Shown here: piece after piece, positions 1 through 7,833 of the stretch
Layout of the letters: each line of letters starts with the position of its first letter
Position numbering within the stretch: position 1 is the first letter of the stretch
Assembly: GCF_000708595.2 (NCBI RefSeq)
Contig: NZ_JARP01000008.1
Coordinates: 59,105-123,104 of the forward strand
Length of the DNA: 64,000 nucleotides
Direction: 5' to 3'
From: Flavobacterium sp. KJJ
GTDB taxonomy: Bacteria; Bacteroidota; Bacteroidia; Flavobacteriales; Flavobacteriaceae
Made by a program: the position numbers and the translations under genes
The notes under the pieces: model-generated
What the model was told of the DNA's origin: nothing
Databases searched by the model: none
What the model saw: the letters and a program-made list of their open reading frames with translations, nothing else

Positions 1-24
1 CAAATAATTTTTTAAGACAATAAA

Positions 25-534
25 ATGAAAACAGCAGTTCAAAAAAATGTTGTTGAAACATTTCAAAAATTAAACGAAGTACTTTCCTCTTTTTCGCAGG
101 AAGAATTTAATATTGTTCCTTTTAAAGGAAGCTGGACGGCAGGACAAACCGCTCAGCATATTATTTTAGCTTGTTCTGGCTATCCAGAATTGTTTTCTGG
201 AAAAACAGAAAAAACCATTAGGAAATATGATGAGCATGTTAAAGAGCTCGAAACGTTATTTCTAAACTTCAATATCAAAATGGAATCGCCAGAATTCCTT
301 AGACCTGAAAAAAAAGAGTACAATAAAAATTCGCTGACTTTAGTACTGCTCAAAATAGAATCTGATTTACTTAAGGCAGTAGAAAATTATGATTTAACCT
401 TGACTTGTCTGGATTTTCACTTGCCAAATTCCGAAAATTTTACCATTTATGAATGGATTAATTTTGCCTTGGTTCATGCACAAAGACATACAAACCAGCT
501 GAATTCTATTTTACAATACTTAACCAAATTGTAA
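25..534 (+). CDS. DinB family protein (putative metal-binding four-helix protein)
   Basis: This 169-aa protein has the DinB/YfiT-like layout: an N-terminal helix, a W-x-GQTAQHI segment carrying His45, and a C-terminal HAQRH segment giving His151 and His155. These three histidines match the family's metal-binding triad. DinB-superfamily members are often thiol-dependent transferases or damage-inducible proteins of unknown substrate, and nothing here narrows the reaction. There is no signal peptide, so it is probably cytoplasmic. The next gene on the same strand starts about 40 nt downstream, so they may be co-transcribed. The ATG start gives a normal family length. Confidence 0.82.
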   Translation: MKTAVQKNVVETFQKLNEVLSSFSQEEFNIVPFKGSWTAGQTAQHIILACSGYPELFSGKTEKTIRKYDEHVKELETLFLNFNIKMESPEFLRPEKKEYNKNSLTLVLLKIESDLLKAVENYDLTLTCLDFHLPNSENFTIYEWINFALVHAQRHTNQLNSILQYLTKL

Positions 535-576
535 ATTGAACATATTAACTTTCAACCAAAACCAAAAACCATTTTT

Positions 577-1044
577 ATGAAATCAAAAGGAGGCGCTGTT
601 TTCTTATCGGGATTAATTGCCGGCACATTAGATATTGTCGCGGCAATTACCGTTTACTCTATCATTTTAAACAAAACTACCGGAATAAAAATTTTGCAGT
701 CTATAGCAAGCGGTATTTTTAAAAAAGAAGCTTACACAGGCGGTTCGAGTATGGCTTTGATCGGATTACTGCTTCATTATTTCATTGCCTTTACGTTTGC
801 CTGGCTTTATTTCATTCTTTACCCTCGTCTTTCATTTCTAAAAAAGAATGCTTTACTCTCAGGAATTGTTTATGGCATCTTTGTATGGATTATAATGAAT
901 CTTATAGTATTGCCAATTGTATTTCCTGTTTTGCCAGAGAAACATTTTGATTTTCCTTTAATGCTCTCCATTTTAATTTTGATCGTCTGCATTGGAATTC
1001 CAATTTCTTTTATAACTAAAAAATACTATTCTATTAAGGAATAG
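577..1044 (+). CDS. Conserved hypothetical integral membrane protein
   Basis: The product is 155 aa with about four hydrophobic segments: near residues 7-28, 60-83, 90-113 and 127-147. Short basic loops and a Lys-rich C-terminus separate or follow them. It resembles small YagU/DUF1440-like inner-membrane proteins seen in Flavobacterium, but I cannot assign a function. It follows the DinB-like gene closely. Its stop codon TAG coincides with the first base of a large inverted-repeat element, so that element forms the 3' end of the transcript. Confidence 0.72.
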   Translation: MKSKGGAVFLSGLIAGTLDIVAAITVYSIILNKTTGIKILQSIASGIFKKEAYTGGSSMALIGLLLHYFIAFTFAWLYFILYPRLSFLKKNALLSGIVYGIFVWIIMNLIVLPIVFPVLPEKHFDFPLMLSILILIVCIGIPISFITKKYYSIKE

Positions 1045-1290
1045 TTTCAGGTTTCAGGTTTCAAGTTTCAAGTTTCAGGTTTCAGGTTTCAGGTTTCAGG
1101 TTGAAATGGGGATATTTTACCGCAAAGTACGCAAGGAGATAGTAGCTTGTTTTTAATATTATAAAAAAAAAGTTCGCAAAGCTTTGCGAACTTATGCTTT
1201 TTAACTAAACCTTTGTATAAATAAACTTAGCGTCCTTTGCGGTTAATATACGCATTTCAACCTGAAACTTGAAACTTAAAACTTAAAACA
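1044..1290. repeat. Heptad-armed intergenic inverted repeat (copy 1)
   Basis: The left arm is a tandem run of 7-bp units GTTTCAG/GTTTCAA (about 1044-1106). The right arm is the complementary GAAACTT/GAAACCT run (about 1251-1290). Inside are a second inverted pair (ACCGCAAAG... and ...CTTTGCGGT) and a perfect central palindrome, AGTTCGCAAAGCTTTGCGAACT. Several stems are therefore nested into one long imperfect hairpin. The 7-bp period argues against coding. Similar elements lie near 17.4, 37.9, 39.1 and 49.5 kb. Confidence 0.85.
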
Positions 1291-1295
1291 AAAAA

Positions 1296-1325
1296 AAAGC
1301 AACACGATAACGGTTGCTTTTTTTT
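1296..1325. terminator. Bidirectional rho-independent terminator
   Basis: A short GC stem (GCAAC/GTTGC, 1299-1303 with 1313-1317) is flanked by A8 on the left and T8 on the right. It can therefore act in both directions, between the plus-strand membrane-protein gene and the minus-strand DUF1328 gene. Confidence 0.8.
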
Positions 1326-1344
1326 AGAGAATTAGAACTTATTG

Positions 1345-1506
1345 TTAAACTTTTGTTCTTCCGCTTATTAATGAGATTATGAATAATACCAAAAATATAA
1401 AGAATAAAACTTTTGCAATACTAGCAGCTCCAGCGGCAATTCCACCAAAACCAAAAATTCCGGCTATAATAGCAAGAACGATAAAAATAACTGTCCAACG
1501 TAACAT
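1345..1506 (-). CDS. DUF1328 family small membrane protein
   Basis: This is a 53-aa minus-strand gene, starting MLRWTVIFIVLAIIAGIFG and ending ISGRTKV. It has two hydrophobic helices separated by a Gly/Ala-rich stretch (FGFGGIAAGAASIAK). That is the layout of the YtjA/DUF1328 family, which is often stress-induced and has no known molecular function. Length matches the family (about 50-60 aa). It stands alone, with a terminator immediately downstream at 1296-1325. Confidence 0.85.
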   Translation of the reverse strand: MLRWTVIFIVLAIIAGIFGFGGIAAGAASIAKVLFFIFLVLFIISLISGRTKV

Positions 1507-1773
1507 AATATTTATTTTTTAGTTAGAAAAATGACTTTTTGACAAGTCTGATTTGTTTGTTACTCAAAGTTCTCAAATTCTTACAATTCGTATTAACTCA
1601 AAACGTTAATTTTTTATCGCAATCAACTATAAATCAAATTTTTAAAGTACTTTTATAATTCTCCTCTTTTCGTTACAGAATTCCCACCTGTAAGCATTTG
1701 AGTTAATTTTTTGATCGATTGGATTAATTCTCGCCCTACACCTAAAGTAATTTTATATCAAAATAACAGAAAT

Positions 1774-2850
1774 ATGGAATTAGCCACGGTCCAAAGCACA
1801 ACAGCTACAAAACACGGTGTGATTTTAGAGAAAACAGAGAGAGCATTTGAAGAATTAGGCGTTTTAAATCCCGCCATTTACCAAAACGGAAATTCTGTTC
1901 ATATGTTTTACAGAGCGGCTAAAAAAGGTAACTTTTCAACAATTGGTTATTGCCGTTTTGAAGGTCCGACAACTTTAGTAGAAAGACTTGCAGAACCGAT
2001 ATTTTCTCCTGAATATATTTATGAAATTCACGGTGTTGAAGATCCGAGAATTACTAAAATTGATGACACCTTTTATCTGACTTATGGTACCTATGATGGA
2101 TTGAATGCCTCTGGTGCTTTAGCAACGTCGAAAGATTTAAAAAAGTTTAAAAAGAAAGGAATTATAACACCTAAATTTATTCTGCATGATTTTACTAATC
2201 TAATTAGAAAACATTTACAGAATTCAAGCATTGCTAAAATTTTAGCTTTTAATGTAGAAAGAAATTACCCTCTTGCTCAAATGACAATCGAACATTCGCT
2301 TGTATGGGACAAAAATGTAGTTCTTTTTCCGAAAAAAATTAACGGAAAATTTGTGGCACTGCACCGATTATTTCCATCAATTCAAATTTTCACTTTTGAA
2401 AAAAAGAGCCATTTGACAGTTGACTTCTGGAAAGAGTATTTGGAGAATTTACCCAATTATCTGGTAATGGAACCAAGATACGAGCATGAAACCAGCCACA
2501 TTGGCCCTGGTGCACCGCCTATTGAAACAAAAGATGGCTGGCTTATGATTTATCATGCAGCTGAAAAACGCGATAAAGGATTAGTTTATCATGCTTGCGC
2601 TGTGTTGCTTGATCTTGAAAATCCGCAGAAAGTGATTGGAAGATTAACTAAACCTATTATAACACCAGAAGAATATTACGAACGAAATGGGTATGTAAAT
2701 TATGTAGTTTTCCCTACGGGAACAGCCATTTTTGATGACCTTTTATATATTTATTACGGTGCTGCCGATGACAAAATTGCGGTGGCTTCATTGAACCTAA
2801 ACGACTTATTAACTGAACTAAAACAGAATTCCCATGAAAACGATATCTAA
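1774..2850 (+). CDS. GH130 family glycoside phosphorylase-like protein
   Basis: A 358-aa protein with the five-bladed propeller motifs of GH130 (mannoside phosphorylases and relatives). GVEDPR lies at residues 87-92, with Asp90 in the position of the catalytic acid. YGTYDG follows at 104-109, then GPGAPP, IYHAAEKRDKG and YGAADD. Phosphate-dependent cleavage of a beta-mannoside-type linkage is the family's usual reaction; the substrate here is unknown. There is no signal peptide. I use ATG 1774; an upstream in-frame TTG at 1711 adds 21 residues without family resemblance. The end overlaps the next gene by 17 nt, implying translational coupling. Confidence 0.86.
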   Translation: MELATVQSTTATKHGVILEKTERAFEELGVLNPAIYQNGNSVHMFYRAAKKGNFSTIGYCRFEGPTTLVERLAEPIFSPEYIYEIHGVEDPRITKIDDTFYLTYGTYDGLNASGALATSKDLKKFKKKGIITPKFILHDFTNLIRKHLQNSSIAKILAFNVERNYPLAQMTIEHSLVWDKNVVLFPKKINGKFVALHRLFPSIQIFTFEKKSHLTVDFWKEYLENLPNYLVMEPRYEHETSHIGPGAPPIETKDGWLMIYHAAEKRDKGLVYHACAVLLDLENPQKVIGRLTKPIITPEEYYERNGYVNYVVFPTGTAIFDDLLYIYYGAADDKIAVASLNLNDLLTELKQNSHENDI

Positions 2851-5104
2851 TAAATCAAAAATAGTTTTTTTATCTACTTTTCCGCCAACACAATGCGGGA
2901 TTGCAACTTATACGCAGGACACAATTAAAGGAATCAACGATGTTTTTGGTAAATCAGTTACTTGCGAAATTTGTGAACTGGTAGACAAACCTAACGCAAA
3001 ATCAACTCAAGCTTTTACTTTAAACACAAAAAACAAAGAAGAATATGCAAAAGTTGCCGAAGAAATCAATAATGATAAAGCGGTTAAATTGGTACATATT
3101 CAACATGAATTTGGTTTGTTTGGAGGAAATTATGGAGACTATTTATTAGATTTTTTGAATGTTGTCAAAAAACCCTTAACATATACTTTTCACAGCGTTA
3201 TCCCGAATCCGAATAACGAATTGAAAACTTTTGTGAAATTATTATTGAGCTACAGTAATTCTGTATTTGTAATGACAAATCAATCAAAAGAAATTTTGAT
3301 GAGAGATTATGACATTAAAGAAGAAATTATTACTTGTGTACCTCACGGAACGCATATTGTAATTTACGAAGCACCAGATAAAGCAAAAGAAAAATTTGAC
3401 ATTCAAGACAGAAAAGTACTTGCTACATTTGGTCTTTTAGGAGAAGGAAAAAATATAGAAACAGGTTTGCAGGCTATGCCAAAAATTATCGAAAATACAC
3501 CAAACGCGTTGTATTTGATAATTGGAAAAACACACCCAAATTTAATTATTGACGGTGTTGACGCATACCGCAATAAGCTAGAAGCAATCGTCGAAGATTT
3601 AAATATAAAAGATAACGTTCGTTTTATCAATCAGTATTTAGATACAGATGAGCTGTTAGATTATTTAAAAGCAACAGACATTTATCTGTTTACTTCTAAA
3701 GATCCAAATCAGGCTGTAAGCGGCACTTTTTCATATGCTATGAGCTGTGCTTGCCCAATTGTTGCCTCAAAAATTCCTCATACTTTAGAAGTTCTTACGC
3801 CAGATTCTGGAGTTTTGGTTGATATTGGAAATGTAGATCAGTTTTCAGATGCAGCTATCAAATTACTTTCTGATGATGAATTAAGAACTGAAATGGGAAT
3901 TAATGCCTTCAGAAAAACAAGAGCATCTTCTTGGGAAAATGTGGCAATTACACACATGAATACGTATAAAGAATTGATCGAGAATCCTTCTGAAATTAAA
4001 TTCAGCTATCCTTCAATTCAATTAGGACATATTAAAAAAATGACCACAGATTTGGGAATTATCCAATTCAGCAAAATCTCTGTTCCAGACCTTTCATCAG
4101 GTTATACCTTAGATGATAATGCACGTGCACTTATTGCATTATGTATGCATTATAAACTAACAAAAGACAAAGAAGATCTTCCTTATATTTTGATTTATTT
4201 AGATTTTATCGAGCGTTGTCAAAAACCAAAAGGAAACTTTATCAACTATGTTGATCAAGAAAACCGTGAACATATTGAACAAAATGCTGAAGTTAATTTA
4301 GAAGATTCTAATGCTAGAGGTATTTGGGCTTTAGGAACTGTAGTTTCAATGAAAGATATTTTACCAGATGCAATTTCTAAAAAAGCTTCAAAAATTTTAT
4401 TGAACTCATTAAAATGGGCAGAGAGTATACAATCTCCTCGTTCTATTGGTTTTGCAACAAAAGGTTTGTATTTATATCACACAGCTGTTCCTAACTTATA
4501 TGTTGCAGCAATTATTAATAAACTGAATGCAAAATTGCTTTCTAACTATGAAATTCATGCTTCAAACGACTGGAAATGGTTTGAAAACTATATGACGTAC
4601 GGAAATGGTATTTTACCAGAATCAATGCTGTTTGCTTATTTAACAACAAATAAACCTATTTATAAAAAAGTAGCTTTAGATTCTCTTGATTTCTTGATGT
4701 CGAAAATGTTTAAAGGCAAAGACTTTAAAGTAATTTCAAATAACGGATGGCTTCACAGAGATTCAGAAGCAAAAGAATACGGAGAACAGCCAATTGACGT
4801 TGCATACACTATTCATACCTTGAACTCATTTTATGCTGCTTTTGGTACGCCAGAATATAAAAACAAAATGAAAATTGCTTTTAACTGGTTTTTAGGTAAA
4901 AATCATTTAGGTGAAATTATGTACAACCCTATCAGTGGTGGTGGTTATGACGGACTTGAAAAAGAAAACGTAAACTTGAATCAAGGAGCTGAATCTACAG
5001 TATGTTTCTTGACAGCCAGACTGTTGATGGAAAATCTTAAATTATCTGAAATCAAAGTTATTCCGTTAATGAAAACCGGAACAGACGTTGCTATAAATTC
5101 TTAA
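2834..5104 (+). CDS. GT4-type glycosyltransferase with C-terminal alpha-helical (toroid-like) domain
   Basis: A 756-aa protein in two parts. Residues 1 to about 385 are a GT-B glycosyltransferase of family GT4: N-terminal FLSTFPPTQCGIATY, a VPHGTH segment, and a donor-site region around ASKIPHTLEVLTPDSGVLVD. The rest is helical, with TLDDNARALIALCMHY and GGGYDGLEKE motifs resembling alpha/alpha-toroid carbohydrate-active domains. It overlaps the GH130 gene by 17 nt. The pair therefore probably makes and remodels one glycan or disaccharide in the cytoplasm. The domain boundary is estimated and the acceptor is unknown. A strong terminator follows at 5155. Confidence 0.85.
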   Translation: MKTISNKSKIVFLSTFPPTQCGIATYTQDTIKGINDVFGKSVTCEICELVDKPNAKSTQAFTLNTKNKEEYAKVAEEINNDKAVKLVHIQHEFGLFGGNYGDYLLDFLNVVKKPLTYTFHSVIPNPNNELKTFVKLLLSYSNSVFVMTNQSKEILMRDYDIKEEIITCVPHGTHIVIYEAPDKAKEKFDIQDRKVLATFGLLGEGKNIETGLQAMPKIIENTPNALYLIIGKTHPNLIIDGVDAYRNKLEAIVEDLNIKDNVRFINQYLDTDELLDYLKATDIYLFTSKDPNQAVSGTFSYAMSCACPIVASKIPHTLEVLTPDSGVLVDIGNVDQFSDAAIKLLSDDELRTEMGINAFRKTRASSWENVAITHMNTYKELIENPSEIKFSYPSIQLGHIKKMTTDLGIIQFSKISVPDLSSGYTLDDNARALIALCMHYKLTKDKEDLPYILIYLDFIERCQKPKGNFINYVDQENREHIEQNAEVNLEDSNARGIWALGTVVSMKDILPDAISKKASKILLNSLKWAESIQSPRSIGFATKGLYLYHTAVPNLYVAAIINKLNAKLLSNYEIHASNDWKWFENYMTYGNGILPESMLFAYLTTNKPIYKKVALDSLDFLMSKMFKGKDFKVISNNGWLHRDSEAKEYGEQPIDVAYTIHTLNSFYAAFGTPEYKNKMKIAFNWFLGKNHLGEIMYNPISGGGYDGLEKENVNLNQGAESTVCFLTARLLMENLKLSEIKVIPLMKTGTDVAINS

Positions 5105-5154
5105 ATCACTTATATGATAATAGGCTAGCCAAAATGCTATTACATAAACTCAGA

Positions 5155-5184
5155 AAATCCCTCTTCTACAAGAGGGATTTTTTG
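5155..5184 (+). terminator. Rho-independent terminator after the GH130/GT4 pair
   Basis: A perfect 11-bp stem AAATCCCTCTT/AAGAGGGATTT (5155-5165 with 5170-5180) has a CTAC loop and a T-run on the plus strand. It lies about 50 nt after the GT4 stop codon. Confidence 0.9.
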
Positions 5185-5386
5185 TTAACTAAATTGTCGC
5201 TAACGTCAATTTTTTACGATTATTGTGTTTAAATGTTAATTATATAAACTTCCAAAAAAGTTGTGTAATATGTTTTGCTTTCTTATAAAGTAATTTTAAT
5301 ACTTGTAAATGAGAGGGTAAGCAAAATTTTTAAATCATTGTTTCTCAGAAGTTTATTTTCGATTTAATAACCTAAAACATAGTATT

Positions 5387-6145
5387 TTGATTCTCACTTT
5401 AAAAAATACATTCACCGAGATAGGAAATGCAACACTGTTTGCAAAGCAGTTTTTTAAGGAAGTTTTTATACCTCCTTATGAGGGAAAAGAATTCCTAAAA
5501 CAATGTTATGTTATAGGCTATAAATCATTACCGCTGGTCGCGATCACTGGTTTTATTATGGGATTGGTTCTTACGCTTCAGTCGAGACCAACTTTGGTAA
5601 AATTTGGTGCTGAATCTTGGCTTCCAGGAATGGTAGCACTTTCTTTAATTAGAGAAATTGCTCCGGTAATTACAGCTTTAATTTGTGCCGGAAAGGTATC
5701 ATCAGGAATTGGTGCGGAATTAGGCTCAATGAAAGTAACTGAACAAATTGATGCCATGGAAGTTTCGGCAATCAATCCTTATAATTATTTAGTTGTAACG
5801 CGAATTTTAGCTACAACATTAATGGTACCGCTTTTAGTAATTTTTGCAGATGCCATCGGAATTTTTGGAGGATATATTGGAATTAATATTCACGGCGATG
5901 TTAATTTTTACCGATTTGTAACACAAATTTTTCAATCGCTAGAATTTCTAGATGTTATTCCGGCTACAATTAAGACTTTTTTCTTTGGCTTTTTTATCGG
6001 AATGATTGGATGTTACAAAGGATTTAATGCATCAAATGGAACTGAAAGCGTGGGTAAAGCAGCAAACTCTGCTGTAGTAACTGCTTCATTAACCATTTTT
6101 ATAATTGATATGGTCGCTGTACAGATAACCGATTTATTTTTTTAA
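5387..6145 (+). CDS. mlaE: MlaE-family ABC transporter permease
   Basis: A 252-aa polytopic membrane protein with the MlaE/TTG2B signature. Examples are GFIMGLVLTLQS, a central PVITALICAGKVSSGIGAELGSMKVTEQIDAM stretch (the conserved amphipathic coupling region) and a C-terminal helix ending ITDLFF. It is the permease of an MCE-type lipid (phospholipid) transporter in the inner membrane. The start codon is TTG; the nearest in-frame ATG would delete the first transmembrane region. It is followed after 1 nt by the ATPase gene and then the MCE protein, the standard mlaE-F-D order. The gene name is assigned by family and order. Confidence 0.88.
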   Translation: MILTLKNTFTEIGNATLFAKQFFKEVFIPPYEGKEFLKQCYVIGYKSLPLVAITGFIMGLVLTLQSRPTLVKFGAESWLPGMVALSLIREIAPVITALICAGKVSSGIGAELGSMKVTEQIDAMEVSAINPYNYLVVTRILATTLMVPLLVIFADAIGIFGGYIGINIHGDVNFYRFVTQIFQSLEFLDVIPATIKTFFFGFFIGMIGCYKGFNASNGTESVGKAANSAVVTASLTIFIIDMVAVQITDLFF

Positions 6146-6146
6146 G

Positions 6147-6926
6147 ATGATTAAAGAGAAAAAAAATATAGAACCTAAAGCAGAAGTACAAAGCAAAAGT
6201 CCGATCATTGAGATTAAGGATCTGCATAAAACTTTTGGCAAGGATAATAAAATATTAAGAGGCGTAAATCTGACTGTAAACAAAGGCGAAGATTTAGTAA
6301 TCTTAGGCCGTTCAGGTTCAGGAAAATCAGTTACTATAAAATGCATTGTTGGCTTAATTGAACCAGACAAAGGCGAAATAAAAGTTTTTAATGAAAATGT
6401 ACTAAATCTGACAAAACCAGAATTAAATGAAATCAGGGTCAGAATTGGATTTTTATTTCAAAGCGGTGCGTTGTATGATTCAATGTCAGTAAGAGAAAAT
6501 TTAGCTTTTACCTTAAGAAAACATAGAAAAGATTTGACACCTGAAGAAGTTGAAAGTGAAATTATAGAAGCTTTAGACAGTGTTGGGTTGAGCGATGCAA
6601 TAGAAAAAATGCCATCTGAATTATCTGGAGGAATGCAAAAAAGAATTGGCTTGGCCAGAACTTTAATTCTTAAGCCGGAAATCATTTTATACGACGAGCC
6701 TACAACAGGTTTAGATACGATAACATCAAGAGAAATCAGCGAATTAATCTTAGATATAAAACACAAGCAAAAAACAACATCTATAATTATTACGCACGAT
6801 ATGGCCTGCGCAAAATTAACTGCAGACCGTATTATGGTATTAAAAGATGGCGTTATACACGCTGAAGGAACATACGAAGAACTAGAAAAAGACGAAGACG
6901 AATGGGTTCGCTCATTTTTTGAATAA
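6147..6926 (+). CDS. mlaF: MlaF-family ABC transporter ATP-binding protein
   Basis: A 259-aa ATPase with Walker A GRSGSGKS (54-61), Q-loop Gln105, signature LSGGMQKR (159-166) and Walker B/D-loop ILYDEPTTGLD (to 190). The LSGGMQKR variant is typical of MlaF/Ttg2A. It energizes the MlaE permease for lipid movement to or from the outer membrane. The first roughly 18 residues are a charged extension not needed for the fold. The start is 1 nt after the mlaE stop, so coupled translation is likely. Confidence 0.92.
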   Translation: MIKEKKNIEPKAEVQSKSPIIEIKDLHKTFGKDNKILRGVNLTVNKGEDLVILGRSGSGKSVTIKCIVGLIEPDKGEIKVFNENVLNLTKPELNEIRVRIGFLFQSGALYDSMSVRENLAFTLRKHRKDLTPEEVESEIIEALDSVGLSDAIEKMPSELSGGMQKRIGLARTLILKPEIILYDEPTTGLDTITSREISELILDIKHKQKTTSIIITHDMACAKLTADRIMVLKDGVIHAEGTYEELEKDEDEWVRSFFE

Positions 6927-6948
6927 GCAAAATAAATAATTAGAAATC

Positions 6949-7815
6949 ATGGATAAGCAATCTGGATACACTTGGAAATTAGGAATGTTTGTAACAATAG
7001 GTTTATTGCTTTTTATAATGGCAATATACTTTATCGGAAAACAGAAAAACCTTTTTGGATCAACATTCAACATCACATCTAACTTTAGAACTGTAAGCGG
7101 TTTAGAGGTCGGGAACAATGTACGTTTTTCAGGAATTAATATCGGAACTGTAGAAGAAATCAGATTAGTAAATGATTCTTCAGTTATAGTATCAATGGTT
7201 ATAAAAGATGACGTTCGAGAATTTATTAAAACAGATGCGCGTACCAGTATTGGTTCTGACGGATTAATGGGCGATAAAGTGCTGACAATTTCTCCGGGAG
7301 TAAAATCTCAAAAAGCAATTGAAAACGGTGGACAATTGGCATCTCTTAAAGGAATTGAGATGAACGATATTATGAAAAGCGTTAAAAAAAGTATGGATAA
7401 CGTGGGCGTAATATCTGAAGAGCTGGCAATTTTCAGTCATAGCATGAACAACGGAAACGGTGCTTTAGCAAGATTGGTTCGTGATGATAAAATGGCGAAC
7501 AGCGTATCGAACACTCTTTCTAACTTAGAATCTGGAACTAAAGGTTTCAGTGAAAATATGGAAGCTGCAAAAAGCAATTTCTTATTTAAAGGCTACTTCA
7601 AGAAAAAGGAGAAAGAAAAAGAAAAAGCTAAAGAAGAAGCTAAAGAGAAAAAAGAAGAGCAAGCTGAAAAGCTAGAAAAAGCTAATAAAGAGAAAGAAGA
7701 AAAGGCTAAAGAGGAAAAAGCCAAAGAAGAAAAGGCTAAGGAAGAAAAGGCTAAGGAAGAAAAACAGAAACAGGAAAAGCAGAAAGAAGAAGACGCTAAA
7801 AAAGCAAAATCTTAA
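6949..7815 (+). CDS. mlaD: MlaD/MCE domain protein with Lys/Glu-rich tail
   Basis: A 288-aa protein with one N-terminal membrane helix (about 9-28). A single MCE domain follows (about 37-118; GLEVGNNVRFSGINIGTVEEI and a GLMGDKVLTI segment), then a helical linker. A striking tail from about residue 207 is nearly all Lys, Glu and Ala, with repeated KEEKA units. The MCE domain forms the periplasmic ring that carries lipids. The charged tail is unusual and probably a long single helix or coiled coil reaching into the periplasm. The gene lies 22 nt after mlaF and 18 nt before the AsmA-like gene. Confidence 0.88.
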   Translation: MDKQSGYTWKLGMFVTIGLLLFIMAIYFIGKQKNLFGSTFNITSNFRTVSGLEVGNNVRFSGINIGTVEEIRLVNDSSVIVSMVIKDDVREFIKTDARTSIGSDGLMGDKVLTISPGVKSQKAIENGGQLASLKGIEMNDIMKSVKKSMDNVGVISEELAIFSHSMNNGNGALARLVRDDKMANSVSNTLSNLESGTKGFSENMEAAKSNFLFKGYFKKKEKEKEKAKEEAKEKKEEQAEKLEKANKEKEEKAKEEKAKEEKAKEEKAKEEKQKQEKQKEEDAKKAKS

Positions 7816-7833
7816 ACTCTTGAAAACAATGTT

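Noticed and set aside
1044..1290. CRISPR-like array from regularly repeated GTTTCAA/GTTTCAG
   Set aside because: The unit is 7 bp with no spacers, the arms are inverted rather than direct, and no cas genes are nearby.
1711..1773. TTG start adding 21 residues to the GH130 protein
   Set aside because: The extension has no family resemblance, and ATG 1774 gives a normal N-terminus.
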